From Chara braunii (Eukaryota; Streptophyta; Charophyceae; Charales; Characeae): a stretch of 36,043 bases of DNA. Positions 1 through 7,649 of the stretch are shown here, in pieces (the stretch's first letter is position 1; every line of letters begins with the position of its first letter). The stretch covers positions 2,670,831 to 2,706,873 of the forward strand of contig BFEA01000088.1 of the NCBI GenBank assembly GCA_003427395.1. Reading direction: 5' to 3'. The notes under the pieces are model-generated. The model made no database searches. It was given only the letters and a program-made list of their open reading frames with translations, and was not told the origin of the DNA. The translations under genes and the position numbers were made by a program.

Positions 1-46
<46 letters not shown>
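1..46. repeat. (GA)n microsatellite at window edge
   Basis: An uninterrupted GA dinucleotide run that continues off the left edge. It is the first of several long GA tracts in the window. Confidence 0.95.
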
Positions 47-49
<3 letters not shown>

Positions 50-177
50 GTGCGCGTCTTGTTTTTGTGTCGTCACCTCCCTCTACCCGCTTCCCATCCC
101 GACTTCCATCCTCATCCCGACCCCCCTCTTTTGATCCTGACTTCCCTCTTCCCGACTTCTATTCCCCTCTCTCTTGG

Positions 178-301
178 CTCTCTCTCTCTATCTCTCTATC
201 TCTCTGTCTCAATGGCCCATCGCCATCTCGTTGCGGATGGCCATCTCGAGAGGAAGAGAAAGAGAGAGAGAGGACAAACAGAGGGCAGATAACACGGTAT
301 T

Positions 302-350
<49 letters not shown>
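178..350. repeat. CT-rich and GA-rich microsatellite cluster
   Basis: A CT/TCTA-rich run (about 178-210) is followed by two GA-rich runs (about 249-273 and 305-350). Translation across this stretch gives only Ser-Leu or Arg-Glu strings, so long open frames here are repeat artefacts. Confidence 0.85.
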
Positions 351-384
351 GACAACGCACCTCGATCAGTCATCGCCACTGACT

Positions 385-700
385 TCGCCTCCGCGCGCGC
401 CCCTTCGCCTCCCGTTGCACATTCGAATTTCCGCCTCGCCCCTCCACCCCTTCGCCTCCGCGTGCGCGCCTGCCCCGGTTTGGCCTTCGAATTTCCTCGT
501 CGCCCCTCCGCCCCTTCGCCCAGGCCTGCGCGCCTTCCAATTCCCGCTGCCCGGTTCCCACCCCTTCGCCTCGGCCTGGCGCGCGCACCCCGCTTTGCCC
601 CGCTTCGATTTTCCTTGTCGCCCCTTTCCCCGCCCGTCTCTGCGCGGACCGCGGCCCTGGGCCGGTTCCCCCGCGTCGGCTCGGCCTTCCGCCCCTTGCC
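385..700. repeat. GC-rich degenerate tandem repeat
   Basis: Four imperfect copies of a unit of about 50-70 bp can be followed, each starting near a TTCGAATTTCC-like block (about 422, 487, 536, 605) and continuing with CGCCCCTCC and CCCCTTCGCC blocks. The region is very rich in CpG and GCGC. It holds open frames on both strands, but these are rich in Pro, Arg and Ala with no domain, as expected from base composition. It could be a CpG-rich promoter-type region or an unstable minisatellite; the sequence does not decide. Confidence 0.6.
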
Positions 701-832
701 CGCTTCGCTTTTCTCCTCTCCGCTGGCCTCGACCCCGCGGCCCCCTGCCTGTGCTTTGTGTCCCAAGCGGTTTCCCTTGGGCCCGCGACCGACCATGTCG
801 CGAGACCCTTTGTTTGCTTTAGTATGTATAGA

Positions 833-925
833 GATGGGATGCTGGTCCCGGTTGCCAGCATGTGCTGCTCCCCAGCGAATAGATTGGAGCCATTGTCCCC
901 CCCCCCCAAAAAAAAAGGAAAGGCC
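833..925 (+). repeat. Dispersed SINE-like repeat, copy 1
   Basis: The block beginning GGGATGCTGGTCCCGG and containing CCAGCATGTGCTGCTCCCC and AATAGATTGGAGCC recurs at about 16636 and 25511. All three copies end in a homopolymer stretch: here a C run followed by an A run, then at 16766 an A run, and at 25621 a T run. Short length plus a variable homopolymer tail suggests a non-autonomous retroelement. No Pol III box was recognised. Confidence 0.6.
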
Positions 926-1185
926 CAGACATCACTCTGCGGCTTTGGCTCTCAGATCGCCTGTTGCCATGCAGATCCGATCTCCCCTGTCCCTCACTTC
1001 CGGGACAAAGAGGGTGTGTGGGAACAAAGGGTGGTGGTACTCCTCTTGGAGAGAAAAAAAAAAAAAAAAAAAAAAAAGATGATTACATTCGTCATCATGA
1101 TCGTGGCCACGTTCATGATGATCGACATGCACGGGATGCTTCGTCTTTGTTCTCTCCTCTCCCCGGTGAACGTGTTTGCTGTTCT
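926..1185. other. Gene-empty interval with poly(A) run
   Basis: An A run of more than 20 bases lies at about 1056-1077, followed by a stretch with repeated CATGATGATC-like words. No gene was recognised. The open frames crossing it contain poly-Lys or poly-Phe from the A run. Confidence 0.5.
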
Positions 1186-1406
1186 GGGACCCTGTCCCAC
1201 TTGCACTGTTTAGTGGAGGGAGCTCAACGGTGCGACAGCTGAAACAGTTAAGTCTTTTTTTTTGTTTTTTGTTTTTTTTGGGGGGGGGGAGGGATTGAAA
1301 ATGAGAAATGCATTTATATATGGCGCGGATACAATTGTTCTCTCTTTTTCCGCTTTGCCACAATTGGAGCGGCATACGGGCACTTCCTTCCACAGCCGAA
1401 AATGCA

Positions 1407-1676
1407 CAGTTGGCTGCTCGGCCTTTTGGCTAAAAATAGATAAAGTGCACTGTATCTGTTCTGATCAGTTTAATATCTGATCACGTGGTCCATCTGGCCA
1501 CAACGATATTAAATTACTAAATAATTTTTGTGGGCCAAGGAGGGGTCATAGGGGTAAGCTTGCTTACTCGACCCCTCCAGTGTTGCCTCTGTATTGCGCT
1601 GCAGCAGAGTGCAGCGCAGGCCTTTTAAAAGAGTTTTAATTTTCTTTTTCTAAAAAAAAAAAAAAAGCCCAGTTGG
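1407..1676 (+). mobile_element. Poly(A)-tailed U2-derived retroinsertion with short target duplication
   Basis: The insertion unit spans the left CAGTTGG, the U2 body, about 30 bp of unrelated 3' sequence rich in T, a 15-A tail and the right CAGTTGG. The empty-site state is visible in copy B (about 2560-2590, minus strand), where the flanks are joined. This structure matches LINE-mediated retrotransposition of an RNA. It could be a one-off retropseudogene or a member of a U2-headed SINE family; only other copies elsewhere in the genome would decide. Confidence 0.65.
1414..1622 (+). ncRNA. U2 spliceosomal snRNA-like sequence, probable retrocopy
   Basis: U2 snRNA pairs with the intron branch site in the spliceosome. 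The sequence follows U2 from about nucleotide 4: CTCGGCCTTTTGGCTAA, then TATCTGTTCTGATCAG and TTTAATATCTGATC (stem IIa), a GTGGTC/GGCCAC stem (IIb), GATATTAAATT, an AATTTTTG Sm-like site, stem III GGAGGGGTC...GACCCCTCC with inner GTAAG/CTTAC, and stem IV with GCGCTGCA/TGCAGCGC. The order and the GTGG stem-IIb look plant-like. The branch-site recognition block, normally GUAGUA after AAGUG, reads CACTGTA here. A 15-A run at 1652-1666 and a 7-bp direct repeat CAGTTGG (1407-1413 and 1670-1676) flank it, and the sister element copy at 2218-2763 lacks it. It therefore looks retrotransposed rather than a native gene; expression cannot be judged. Confidence 0.85.
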
Positions 1677-2100
1677 GATGGTTGCCAAAATCCCCTGATA
1701 CGGAAATGGCAAAGGGAAGGAGGCTCGTACAGTTTTTTTTTGGTCTCCAGGAAAAATGCCTTTTGGGGGGAAGGGGGAACAAGGGAGGGTAGGTGAGATG
1801 GTCTGTCTAGAAAAAAAGGAAGGAGACAGCTAACTCAACGGAAAGTCAGGAGGGTGGGGGGGGGTGGGGGGTTGGGTAGTATTTGAAAGAAAGGATTGAC
1901 TTCTGCATAACGGTTGTGTTGGAAGCAAAAGAGACGATACTAGGTAGTCTCTATTGCCTTTTTTCTACCTTTTTCTTAATTACGTAAAAAAAGACCGCGA
2001 GATCAGTTGGAGTGCGTGCATCGCCGAGGTAACCTACAGTCACACACGCTTGAAAACGAAATGTCGACCTAGCGCAATGGAGCTAGTGGGACATGGTCCC

Positions 2101-2217
2101 GGTTTTGATGTAGAAATTGCACATTGTGCGTTTTTTTTTTTGTTTTTTTTTTAATATTGTGCGTTTTCGCTGTGATCAGCGTTCATGTAAGGGACGCCGG
2201 GGCAGGTTCCCGGGGAC
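2101..2217. other. Spacer between the two TIR elements
   Basis: T-rich stretch with a repeated word: ATTGCACATTGTGCG before the T runs and ATATTGTGCG after them. No gene was seen. Confidence 0.4.
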
Positions 2218-2763
2218 CGGACCTTGTCCCACTAGCTCCGTTGAGCTGCAGGAGGTCAACCGTTACGTTGGGCTTTCGACGCTGTGTGACTGTACACGAC
2301 GACAACGGAGATGCACGTCGTCCAAGTCATTTAGCAGTCCGTTTTTAATTAAAAAAAGGCAATAGAGACTATCTTTGCTTTTGGTTACAACAGAAAGCTC
2401 GTTTCTCTCGAATACTACTCCCCCTACCCTCGCCACTTTCCGTTGAGCTAGCTGTCTCCTTTTTTCGAGACAGCTAGCTCAACGACCCTCTTGTTCCCCC
2501 GAAGGGCGTTTTTTTAGAGAAACTGTACGAGCCTCCTTCCTTTTGCCATTTTGTACCGGGACGGGATTCTGGCAACTCTTCATTTTCTGGTGTGGAATGG
2601 AAGTGCCTGTATGCCACTCCAATTGTGAAAAAAGAAAAAACCGAACAATTGTATTCGCGCCATTTATAAATGCATTTCTCATTTGAAAGTGAATTAGAAT
2701 GATTTTTTTTAGCTGTCGCGCCGTTGAGCTGCCTCAACTAAAGGGTGCAAGTGGGAAGAACCC
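2218..2763 (-). mobile_element. Terminal-inverted-repeat element, copy B (inverted relative to copy A)
   Basis: The left end contains GGACCTTGTCCCACTAGCTCC and the right end AGTGGGAAGAACCC, a weaker inverted pair than in copy A. The interior aligns with copy A in reverse orientation over most of its length. Near 2463-2480 it has a local snap-back in which AGCTAGCTGTCTC and GAGACAGCTAGCT face each other. It lacks the U2 insertion. Copies A and B together form an imperfect inverted repeat about 100 bp apart. Confidence 0.6.
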
Positions 2764-3443
2764 GGCTTTGTAATATAGATTTTTCCCTTTCATGTAGAAA
2801 AAAAAAAAGAGTAAATTGTACTTCTGTTTGTTGAACTTTGTTGGACTAAAAATAAAAAGTAAAAATAAGAAGTTATGTTCTTTTTCCTCTTGTGACAAAA
2901 CATTCCTTGCGCGACTTTTTTTTGCTTTATTTTGCCATGCGACGTCCCTCGCTAGCTCCGTTGGCGGGTCATCTTGTACTCTATACATCTATATATCTAT
3001 ATATTTGACGATATATATGTATACGCAAGAGGTTCTGAACAGGGGGAGTTAAAAACGAATTGAGTTTTTTTTTTTTTTCCTTGTTTTCTTTCTGTTTTTT
3101 CGCTTTGGCGCTCTGATATCATGTGACGATATATAGATAATATATGTCGTCAAACAGAACTGCCTACGGGTAAACCGTAGGCAGAGAGGGAGACGAGGAC
3201 AAGAAACGAGGGGCTGTGACAAACTGTTTCGGCGGAGTTTCAGGGAACTCTCTCCGACTGATCAGGAGGCGGAACCCTCAACAGTCTGCAGAATCCCCTA
3301 GTTGATACCACTGTAAGTGATAATCCACCTTAACCCCTACAGGTTATGGAGGAAGGAAGAGGACCTAATCAACGGCGACGTGATCAGGAGTGCGCGTGTT
3401 TGTCCTCACGCGTAAGCTCGTCATGCTCGTTACCGCTGTTTGA

Positions 3444-3445
<2 letters not shown>
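2764..3445. other. AT-rich interval without a recognised gene
   Basis: It contains T/A runs, ATATAT stretches around 2984-3019 and 3127-3146, a short CTAGCTCCGTTG word at about 2952 shared with the ends of copies A and B, and a hairpin at 3160-3184. The motif TTGATACCAC (3302-3311) is the complement of a TGGTATCA core seen in plant initiator-tRNA primer-binding sites. That alone is weak evidence of an LTR end on the minus strand. Confidence 0.4.
3160..3184. other. Perfect 10-bp-stem hairpin
   Basis: CTGCCTACGG and CCGTAGGCAG face each other across a five-base loop (GTAAA). No T run follows, so it is not a typical terminator. Its function is unknown. Confidence 0.6.
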
Positions 3446-3515
<70 letters not shown>

Positions 3516-3590
3516 CCGATTTGGATTATCAGAACAATGGTATCATTGGTGAGCGAGCGAGCGAGAGAGAGAGAGAGAGAGAGAGAGACA
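3446..3590. repeat. (GT)n-(GA)n compound microsatellite with motif copy 1
   Basis: A GT run (3446-3496) passes into a GA run (3497-3515). Then come the motif CCGATTTGGATTATCAG...GGTATCATTGG (3516-3549), GAGC repeats and another GA run to about 3588. The same motif lies at 4648-4681 and 4840-4882, again next to GA runs. Confidence 0.85.
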
Positions 3591-4610
3591 CTTGCAATAA
3601 TGGACAACACGTGTGAGGTTTTACTTTCGCAGTATACACGTCCTGTCCATGGCATGCGACAACTATCGCAACTACCCTTCTACCTCACTGCTCAGGTAAT
3701 CCTTTCAGCCATCATCCCTGAATTTATACCCTATCATCCTTATCCTTCCCACCTGCTTGTCCTCAATCCCTGCAGTGTCCTCATCATCGTTGCCTCTGGT
3801 TTCTCCGTAGTCACGCTCTGTAAAGCCCTTGTCATGGTTGGTTTCCCGTGGTCGTCAATTTTTCTGCATATAACATCTTCCTCCTGCGTACGCTCCTATG
3901 GTACAGTCTATTGTGTTTCTATTCCTCTCTCTGTGTCGGAATTCCGTACTCATTCAGTTTATCTCCCTTTCAGCCGTATTTCTGTCGAAAAATAATGTTG
4001 AACAATTGTTTATATCTGTCTTGTCTTTTTTGGCTTTCTTCTGGCTTTGTATGTTTCTTTGATTCTCGGGTGGTCATGGGTTTCATCATTATTTTTCAGG
4101 TGAGTACTTTCATCTTCCCGTCGCCTGTTTGTGATATGTTTGCTCCGGTTTTCAGTTCGATTCATTTCTCCGTATGTTGGGAAATCAATACGGTCATTCT
4201 TGCGTCATTATATCTGTATGTCGCCGATCTTTTTTATTTGATTTTTAGTTTGCGCGTTCCCTTTTCTTTTTCTTTTTCTTTTTCCTTTATCTTTTATCTT
4301 TTATCTTTTTGCTTTTTTTCTTTCCCTGATTTTATATCATTTTCCGATTGGTGTTTCTTCTGCTTCCAGATACTCTCGGAATTTCCTCCGGACTTCAGTG
4401 TCTTTGCAATTGCTGATGAATGCCAAAATCGTCGTGTGGGTTATCCTCTATGGGTAGTTCATCAGTCGGAGTTCCCTTCAAAACAGCTTCATTACCGTGG
4501 TCAGGTCTGCGACATCATAGGTGTTCGCTACCATTCCGTGAAACGTGCCTATCATCGTCAGTATCTTTGTTTTCTCGGAACCCGCACTCCTGAAGTGACG
4601 CAATGTCCTC
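3591..4610. other. Pyrimidine-rich interval without a recognised gene
   Basis: The plus strand is T/C-rich, with a TTTTCT microsatellite around 4260-4320. The longest plus-strand frame (3848-4615) is rich in Phe, Ser and Leu because of that composition. It shows no domain and runs into a GA repeat at its end. No gene is called. Confidence 0.5.
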
Positions 4611-4611
<1 letters not shown>

Positions 4612-4651
<40 letters not shown>

Positions 4652-4690
4652 TTTGGAGTATCAGAACAATGGTATCATTGGAGAGAGACT

Positions 4691-4775
<85 letters not shown>

Positions 4776-4776
4776 N

Positions 4777-4827
<51 letters not shown>

Positions 4828-4845
4828 GAGAGAGAGAGGCCGATT
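4612..4845. repeat. Long (GA)n tract with motif copies 2 and 3
   Basis: GA runs cover 4612-4646, 4681-4695 and about 4695-4838, with one unresolved base at 4776. Motif copy 2 (CCGATTTGGAGTATCAG...GGTATCATTGG) is at 4648-4681, and copy 3, with an insertion of CTTCAACAAA, is at 4840-4882. The tract length may be collapsed in assembly. Confidence 0.9.
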
Positions 4846-4885
4846 TGGAATATCAGAACAAACTTCAACAAAGGTATCATTGAAT

Positions 4886-5116
4886 TCTGTGGGTGAACAT
4901 GAACAGAATGATGGTCAGGTGCACGCAGAAAAGTTGTAGTGTGAGTATGCGCTGATTGGGCCCTGGCGGGAGCAACAAAGCAGGATGTCAAATGGAAGCT
5001 TAAAAAAAAAATTAATGTGGAAGTATTGTTTTCTGCCTGTCTGTGCAGGCCTGAGGGCGCCTACGTTATAGGAATTTCTCTTGGTGGTGTCAGGAGAAGA
5101 ATTGCTGGCAATCATC
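4886..5116 (+). promoter_or_regulatory. 5' flank of the methyltransferase gene, possible 3' splice site
   Basis: A pyrimidine-rich tract ending TGCCTGTCTGTGCAG (about 5035-5049) resembles a 3' splice site, so the gene may have an upstream untranslated exon. An in-frame TAG at 5069-5071 shows that the coding frame begins after this point. No TATA box was recognised close by. Confidence 0.35.
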
Positions 5117-6307
5117 ATGGTGTTTTCCCGTTTCCGGCAGCCTGGCTGCGGGCCTCCCTCCAAGTGTTGGCGCTGGATCGGCATCCTTGCTGTGGTGCTT
5201 TTCTTCGGTCAATCTGTCTGGCAAGCTTTTCGCTATGGCCGACTTGTTGGACAGAAGGAGATGGGGGGCATATACCCCTCTGGTAATTACCAATTTCGCT
5301 ATGGCCAACTTGGTGAACATAAGGAGCCGGGGGCCGTATACCGCGCCGGGAATAATACATCCCCTGTAACACCGATTCAAAACAATGCCATACCAAACAA
5401 CGGCTGCGACGAAGAACACTATATATGTTTGAAGAAAGGTCATGAGTTCGAATCGGTGCTAAACGGGCACCCATCTGCGTACAATCGCGAGGAGACGTTG
5501 GAAGCAGTGGCAAGAGACGATGTTGAACGGCGAGGGATTCAGGCGCGGGGCGATCCTTGGGATGCAGGGGGCAAAAATCTCCCCCACACTCTCAACACTT
5601 GGGAGCCTTTTTACCATTGCCCTTTCGAGGAGCGTGTGGGTCCGTTCGGCGACGGCGGGAAGTGGATGTGCAGGGTCCGTGATTACGCGGGCCCGGCGTG
5701 TGTCGCCTACTCTTTTGGATGCAATGGTGACGTAAGGTGGGAGCGCGATCTTGTCCGCATCACTGGCTGCGACGTGCACATTTACGACCCTACCCCTTGG
5801 GTGGTCAGCACGATGACGTACGCACCCCGAGAAACCGAGGAGCAAACCAAAACGCTCGCGGCCTCGCCGCGGTTTCCTTATCGCATGCCTTACGGGGTTA
5901 AGTATCACGGTTGGGGGTTGTTCGAGTCCTCCAACGAGCTGGCAAGGTCTGTGGTCAAGCGCCTGAATCCGACTGCGGATGGGGGAACCTTGGGTGAGAT
6001 TGTCAACAAAACCGGTGGCCCTGTTCCGCAGATCGTCAAGGTCGACATCGAAGGGTCCGAGTGGTTTCTTAACTTCACCGCAGATGCCGCCACGTGGCAG
6101 CAAGTGCATATGTTCATGGTTGAGATCCACTTGAAAGATGTTGGGGCTGGATTTTACAAGGGCAGTCTCTCCGAGTGGGAATACGTCCGTGACTGGATCC
6201 ATCAGATCGAAGGCCTTGACTTTAGAATGTACCACAAGGAAGTGAACGTCTATCAGGGCGACGGCAGCTGCTGGGAGATTGCCTTCGTGAACATGCGCTT
6301 CTTTTGA
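5117..6307 (+). CDS. METTL24-like Methyltransf_22 family protein, membrane-anchored
   Basis: A 396-residue single-exon frame. The start is ATG 5117, with A at -3 and G at +4; the frame is closed upstream by TAG at 5069. A hydrophobic segment at about residues 21-38 (IGILAVVLFFGQSVWQAF) preceded by Arg/Lys suggests a type II signal anchor, so a Golgi or ER lumenal domain is likely. Then come an internal repeat (about 36-80), a linker, and a C-terminal domain with WEPFYHCPFEERVG, GDGGKWMC, a glycine motif CVAYSFGCNGDVRWERD, the acidic GCDVHIYDPTP, HGWGL and KVDIEGSEW. This order fits the Methyltransf_22 (METTL24-like) family, a Rossmann-type methyltransferase whose substrate is not established. 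The frame is intact, unlike everything around it. Enzyme activity is inference; expression is unknown. The 3' end is duplicated downstream. Confidence 0.85.
   Translation: MVFSRFRQPGCGPPSKCWRWIGILAVVLFFGQSVWQAFRYGRLVGQKEMGGIYPSGNYQFRYGQLGEHKEPGAVYRAGNNTSPVTPIQNNAIPNNGCDEEHYICLKKGHEFESVLNGHPSAYNREETLEAVARDDVERRGIQARGDPWDAGGKNLPHTLNTWEPFYHCPFEERVGPFGDGGKWMCRVRDYAGPACVAYSFGCNGDVRWERDLVRITGCDVHIYDPTPWVVSTMTYAPRETEEQTKTLAASPRFPYRMPYGVKYHGWGLFESSNELARSVVKRLNPTADGGTLGEIVNKTGGPVPQIVKVDIEGSEWFLNFTADAATWQQVHMFMVEIHLKDVGAGFYKGSLSEWEYVRDWIHQIEGLDFRMYHKEVNVYQGDGSCWEIAFVNMRFF
5227..5355 (+). repeat. Internal two-copy repeat in the methyltransferase N-terminus
   Basis: Two units of about 65 bp encode FRYGRLVGQKEMGGIYPSGN and FRYGQLGEHKEPGAVYRAGN. 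The duplication keeps the frame and lies between the membrane anchor and the catalytic domain, where length variation in a stalk would be tolerated. Confidence 0.8.
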
Positions 6308-6795
6308 GATCCGGAGGGCATGTGCACGCTCTCACACTACCGGGAGCAGGACAACTTTTTTTCTTCTTTTCTCTGGCTGCATCCGCCCGCGTTTGTCAGC
6401 CGCATGCGTGCGTCGAAGAAAACTACCACAAGGAAGTGAACGTCTATCAGGGCGACGGCAGCTGCTGGGAGCTTGCCTTCGTGAACGGAGGGCGTGTGTG
6501 CGCTCTCACACTACCGGGAATAGGAGGAGTTTTTTTCTTCTTTCTCTGGCTGCATCCGTCCGTGTTTGTCAGCCGCATGCATGCGTCGAAGAAAACTACC
6601 ACAAGGAAGTGAACGTCTATCAGGGCGATGGCAGCTGCTGGGAGCTTGCCTTCCTGAACATGTGCTTCTTTTGAGATCCGGAGGGCGTGTGCGCGCTCTC
6701 ACACTACCGGGAATAGGATGGCTTTTTTTCTTCTTTTCTCTGGCTGCATCCGTGTGCATTTGTCAGCCGCATGCATTCAAGCGTCGAAGAAAAGT
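6231..6795 (+). repeat. Three tandem copies of the methyltransferase 3' end
   Basis: Units start at 6231, 6425 and 6598, each with ACCACAAGGAAGTGAACG, and run to about 6795. Each holds the last coding bases, the CCGGAGGGC...CTCTCACACTACCGGGA block, a T run, CTCTGGCTGCATCC and GTCAGCCGCATGC. Unit 1 carries the true stop. Unit 2 lacks about 22 bp around the stop codon and reads through into the flank. Unit 3 regains a stop after NMCFF. Units 2 and 3 change one codon (I to L in the GSCWEIAF stretch). They could act as alternative 3' ends if spliced, but no clear acceptor site precedes them. Confidence 0.85.
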
Positions 6796-6944
6796 AAGAA
6801 AAAGCATCTACAAGTTCTACAACCTACCGAGGTATACCTTGCTCGCTGTGTTGTTGTTATTTCAAGGAATGTTTTATTTTCGATTCTGTGCAGAGGGAGC
6901 TTGCATCTGTGAGCTTGCACCTTGGTTGACATCTCAGGGGTGGG

Positions 6945-6945
<1 letters not shown>

Positions 6946-6979
<34 letters not shown>

Positions 6980-6980
6980 N

Positions 6981-7014
<34 letters not shown>
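6946..7014. repeat. Poly(T) tract
   Basis: Nearly 70 T bases with one N at 6980. Its length is likely uncertain in the assembly. Confidence 0.9.
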
Positions 7015-7015
<1 letters not shown>

Positions 7016-7103
7016 AAGCCTAGGAGTGATGGTAGGTAGGTAGTGAAGGTGAAAGAATTTGAAAGATGATAAAAAATTTGAGAGAAGAATATATTAGCAT
7101 AGT

Positions 7104-7131
7104 TGAAAAGAAAAGAAAAGAAAAGAGAAGA
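7104..7131. repeat. (AAAAG)n short tandem repeat
   Basis: Four to five copies of GAAAA, then GAGAAG. A purine-only tract. Confidence 0.7.
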
Positions 7132-7146
7132 AAAAAAGGGTGAAAC

Positions 7147-7228
7147 TTATTTTTTATTTAAATTTGGTAAAGAATTTCGATGTGACCTTGAGGCAAAAGT
7201 TTGGTCAGTTTATTTTTCTGCATAACGT
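7147..7228 (+). repeat. Dispersed repeat shared with 34847-34927
   Basis: TTGGTAAAGAATTTCGATGT, CTTGAGGCAA and TTTTCTGCATAAC recur in the same order and orientation at 34847-34927, with about 75-80 percent identity by eye. It is AT-rich, with no coding frame. The family is unknown. Confidence 0.65.
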
Positions 7229-7476
7229 AGTTTTTTTCGGGTTTTTTTCAAGTTTTTTTTTTCTGGGAACATAGTATTTTTTCAGATTTTTTCATTTTTT
7301 TTCTGGGGAAGGTCAGCCTCGATACAGTGGGTGGGTTTCCTGCTGCAGCATGTCAGTTTAGGAAACAGCCGACGCATGCAAGGACCTGCATGCAATTTTG
7401 CGGCTAAGCTTAGGAGGGTACCCTTGTGCGCTCGATCTGTATGCCCTTACAGGGTGGGAAAGTGATTTCAGCGGCT

Positions 7477-7645
7477 GCATTATCGCAGCATTCGTGGGCA
7501 TCTTTCAGTCTAGGTACAGCGATAAATAATCACCGTGCACGTGCCGTCTTTACCCGAATAAAACGCACAGCATTATCGCAGTATTGTGGGCAACTTTCCG
7601 TCTAGGTACAGCGATAAACAATCGCCGTACATTCTATTCAGGTGA
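7477..7645 (+). repeat. Two-copy tandem duplication, period 93 bp
   Basis: The block GCATTATCGCAGCATTCGTG...CAGTCTAGGTACAGCGATAA...ATCACCGT (from 7477) is repeated from 7570 with a few substitutions. Confidence 0.75.
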
Positions 7646-7649
7646 ACGA

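Larger units (their letters stand above)
1186..2100 (+). mobile_element. Terminal-inverted-repeat element, copy A
   Basis: The ends are near-perfect inverted repeats: GGGACCCTGTCCCACT at 1186-1201 and the complement of GGGACCATGTCCCACT at 2085-2100 (15 of 16 match). The terminus is itself palindromic (GGGAC...GTCCC). The interior aligns in the opposite orientation with 2218-2763: GAGAAATGCATTTATA, GGCGCGGATACAATTGTTC, GGAAGGAGGCTCGTACAGTTT and AGACAGCTAACTCAACGGAAAG all recur there. No transposase frame was seen, so it is probably a non-autonomous (MITE-like) element. No clear target-site duplication could be read. It is interrupted by the U2-derived insertion at 1414-1666. Confidence 0.65.

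Noticed and set aside
50-1082. Long open frames on both strands (up to 302 residues)
   Set aside because: They consist of GA, CT and GC-rich repeat translation and end in poly-Lys; no domain.
1186-1330. TCCCAC and TATATA words upstream of the U2 copy as a native snRNA promoter
   Set aside because: TCCCAC belongs to the element terminus and recurs in other element ends; the TATA-like word is about 95 bp from the U2 start instead of about 30 and is also present in the copy without U2.
3848-4615. 255-residue Phe/Ser-rich open frame as a membrane protein
   Set aside because: Hydrophobicity follows from T/C-rich composition and a TTTTCT repeat; no family features; it ends at a GA repeat.
5115-6235. 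Minus-strand open frames across the methyltransferase gene
   Set aside because: Antisense shadows of a real coding sequence; the plus frame carries the domain motifs.
6304-7039. Small open frames in the triplicated 3' units as separate genes
   Set aside because: They are copies of the methyltransferase tail joined to T runs, without their own start context.
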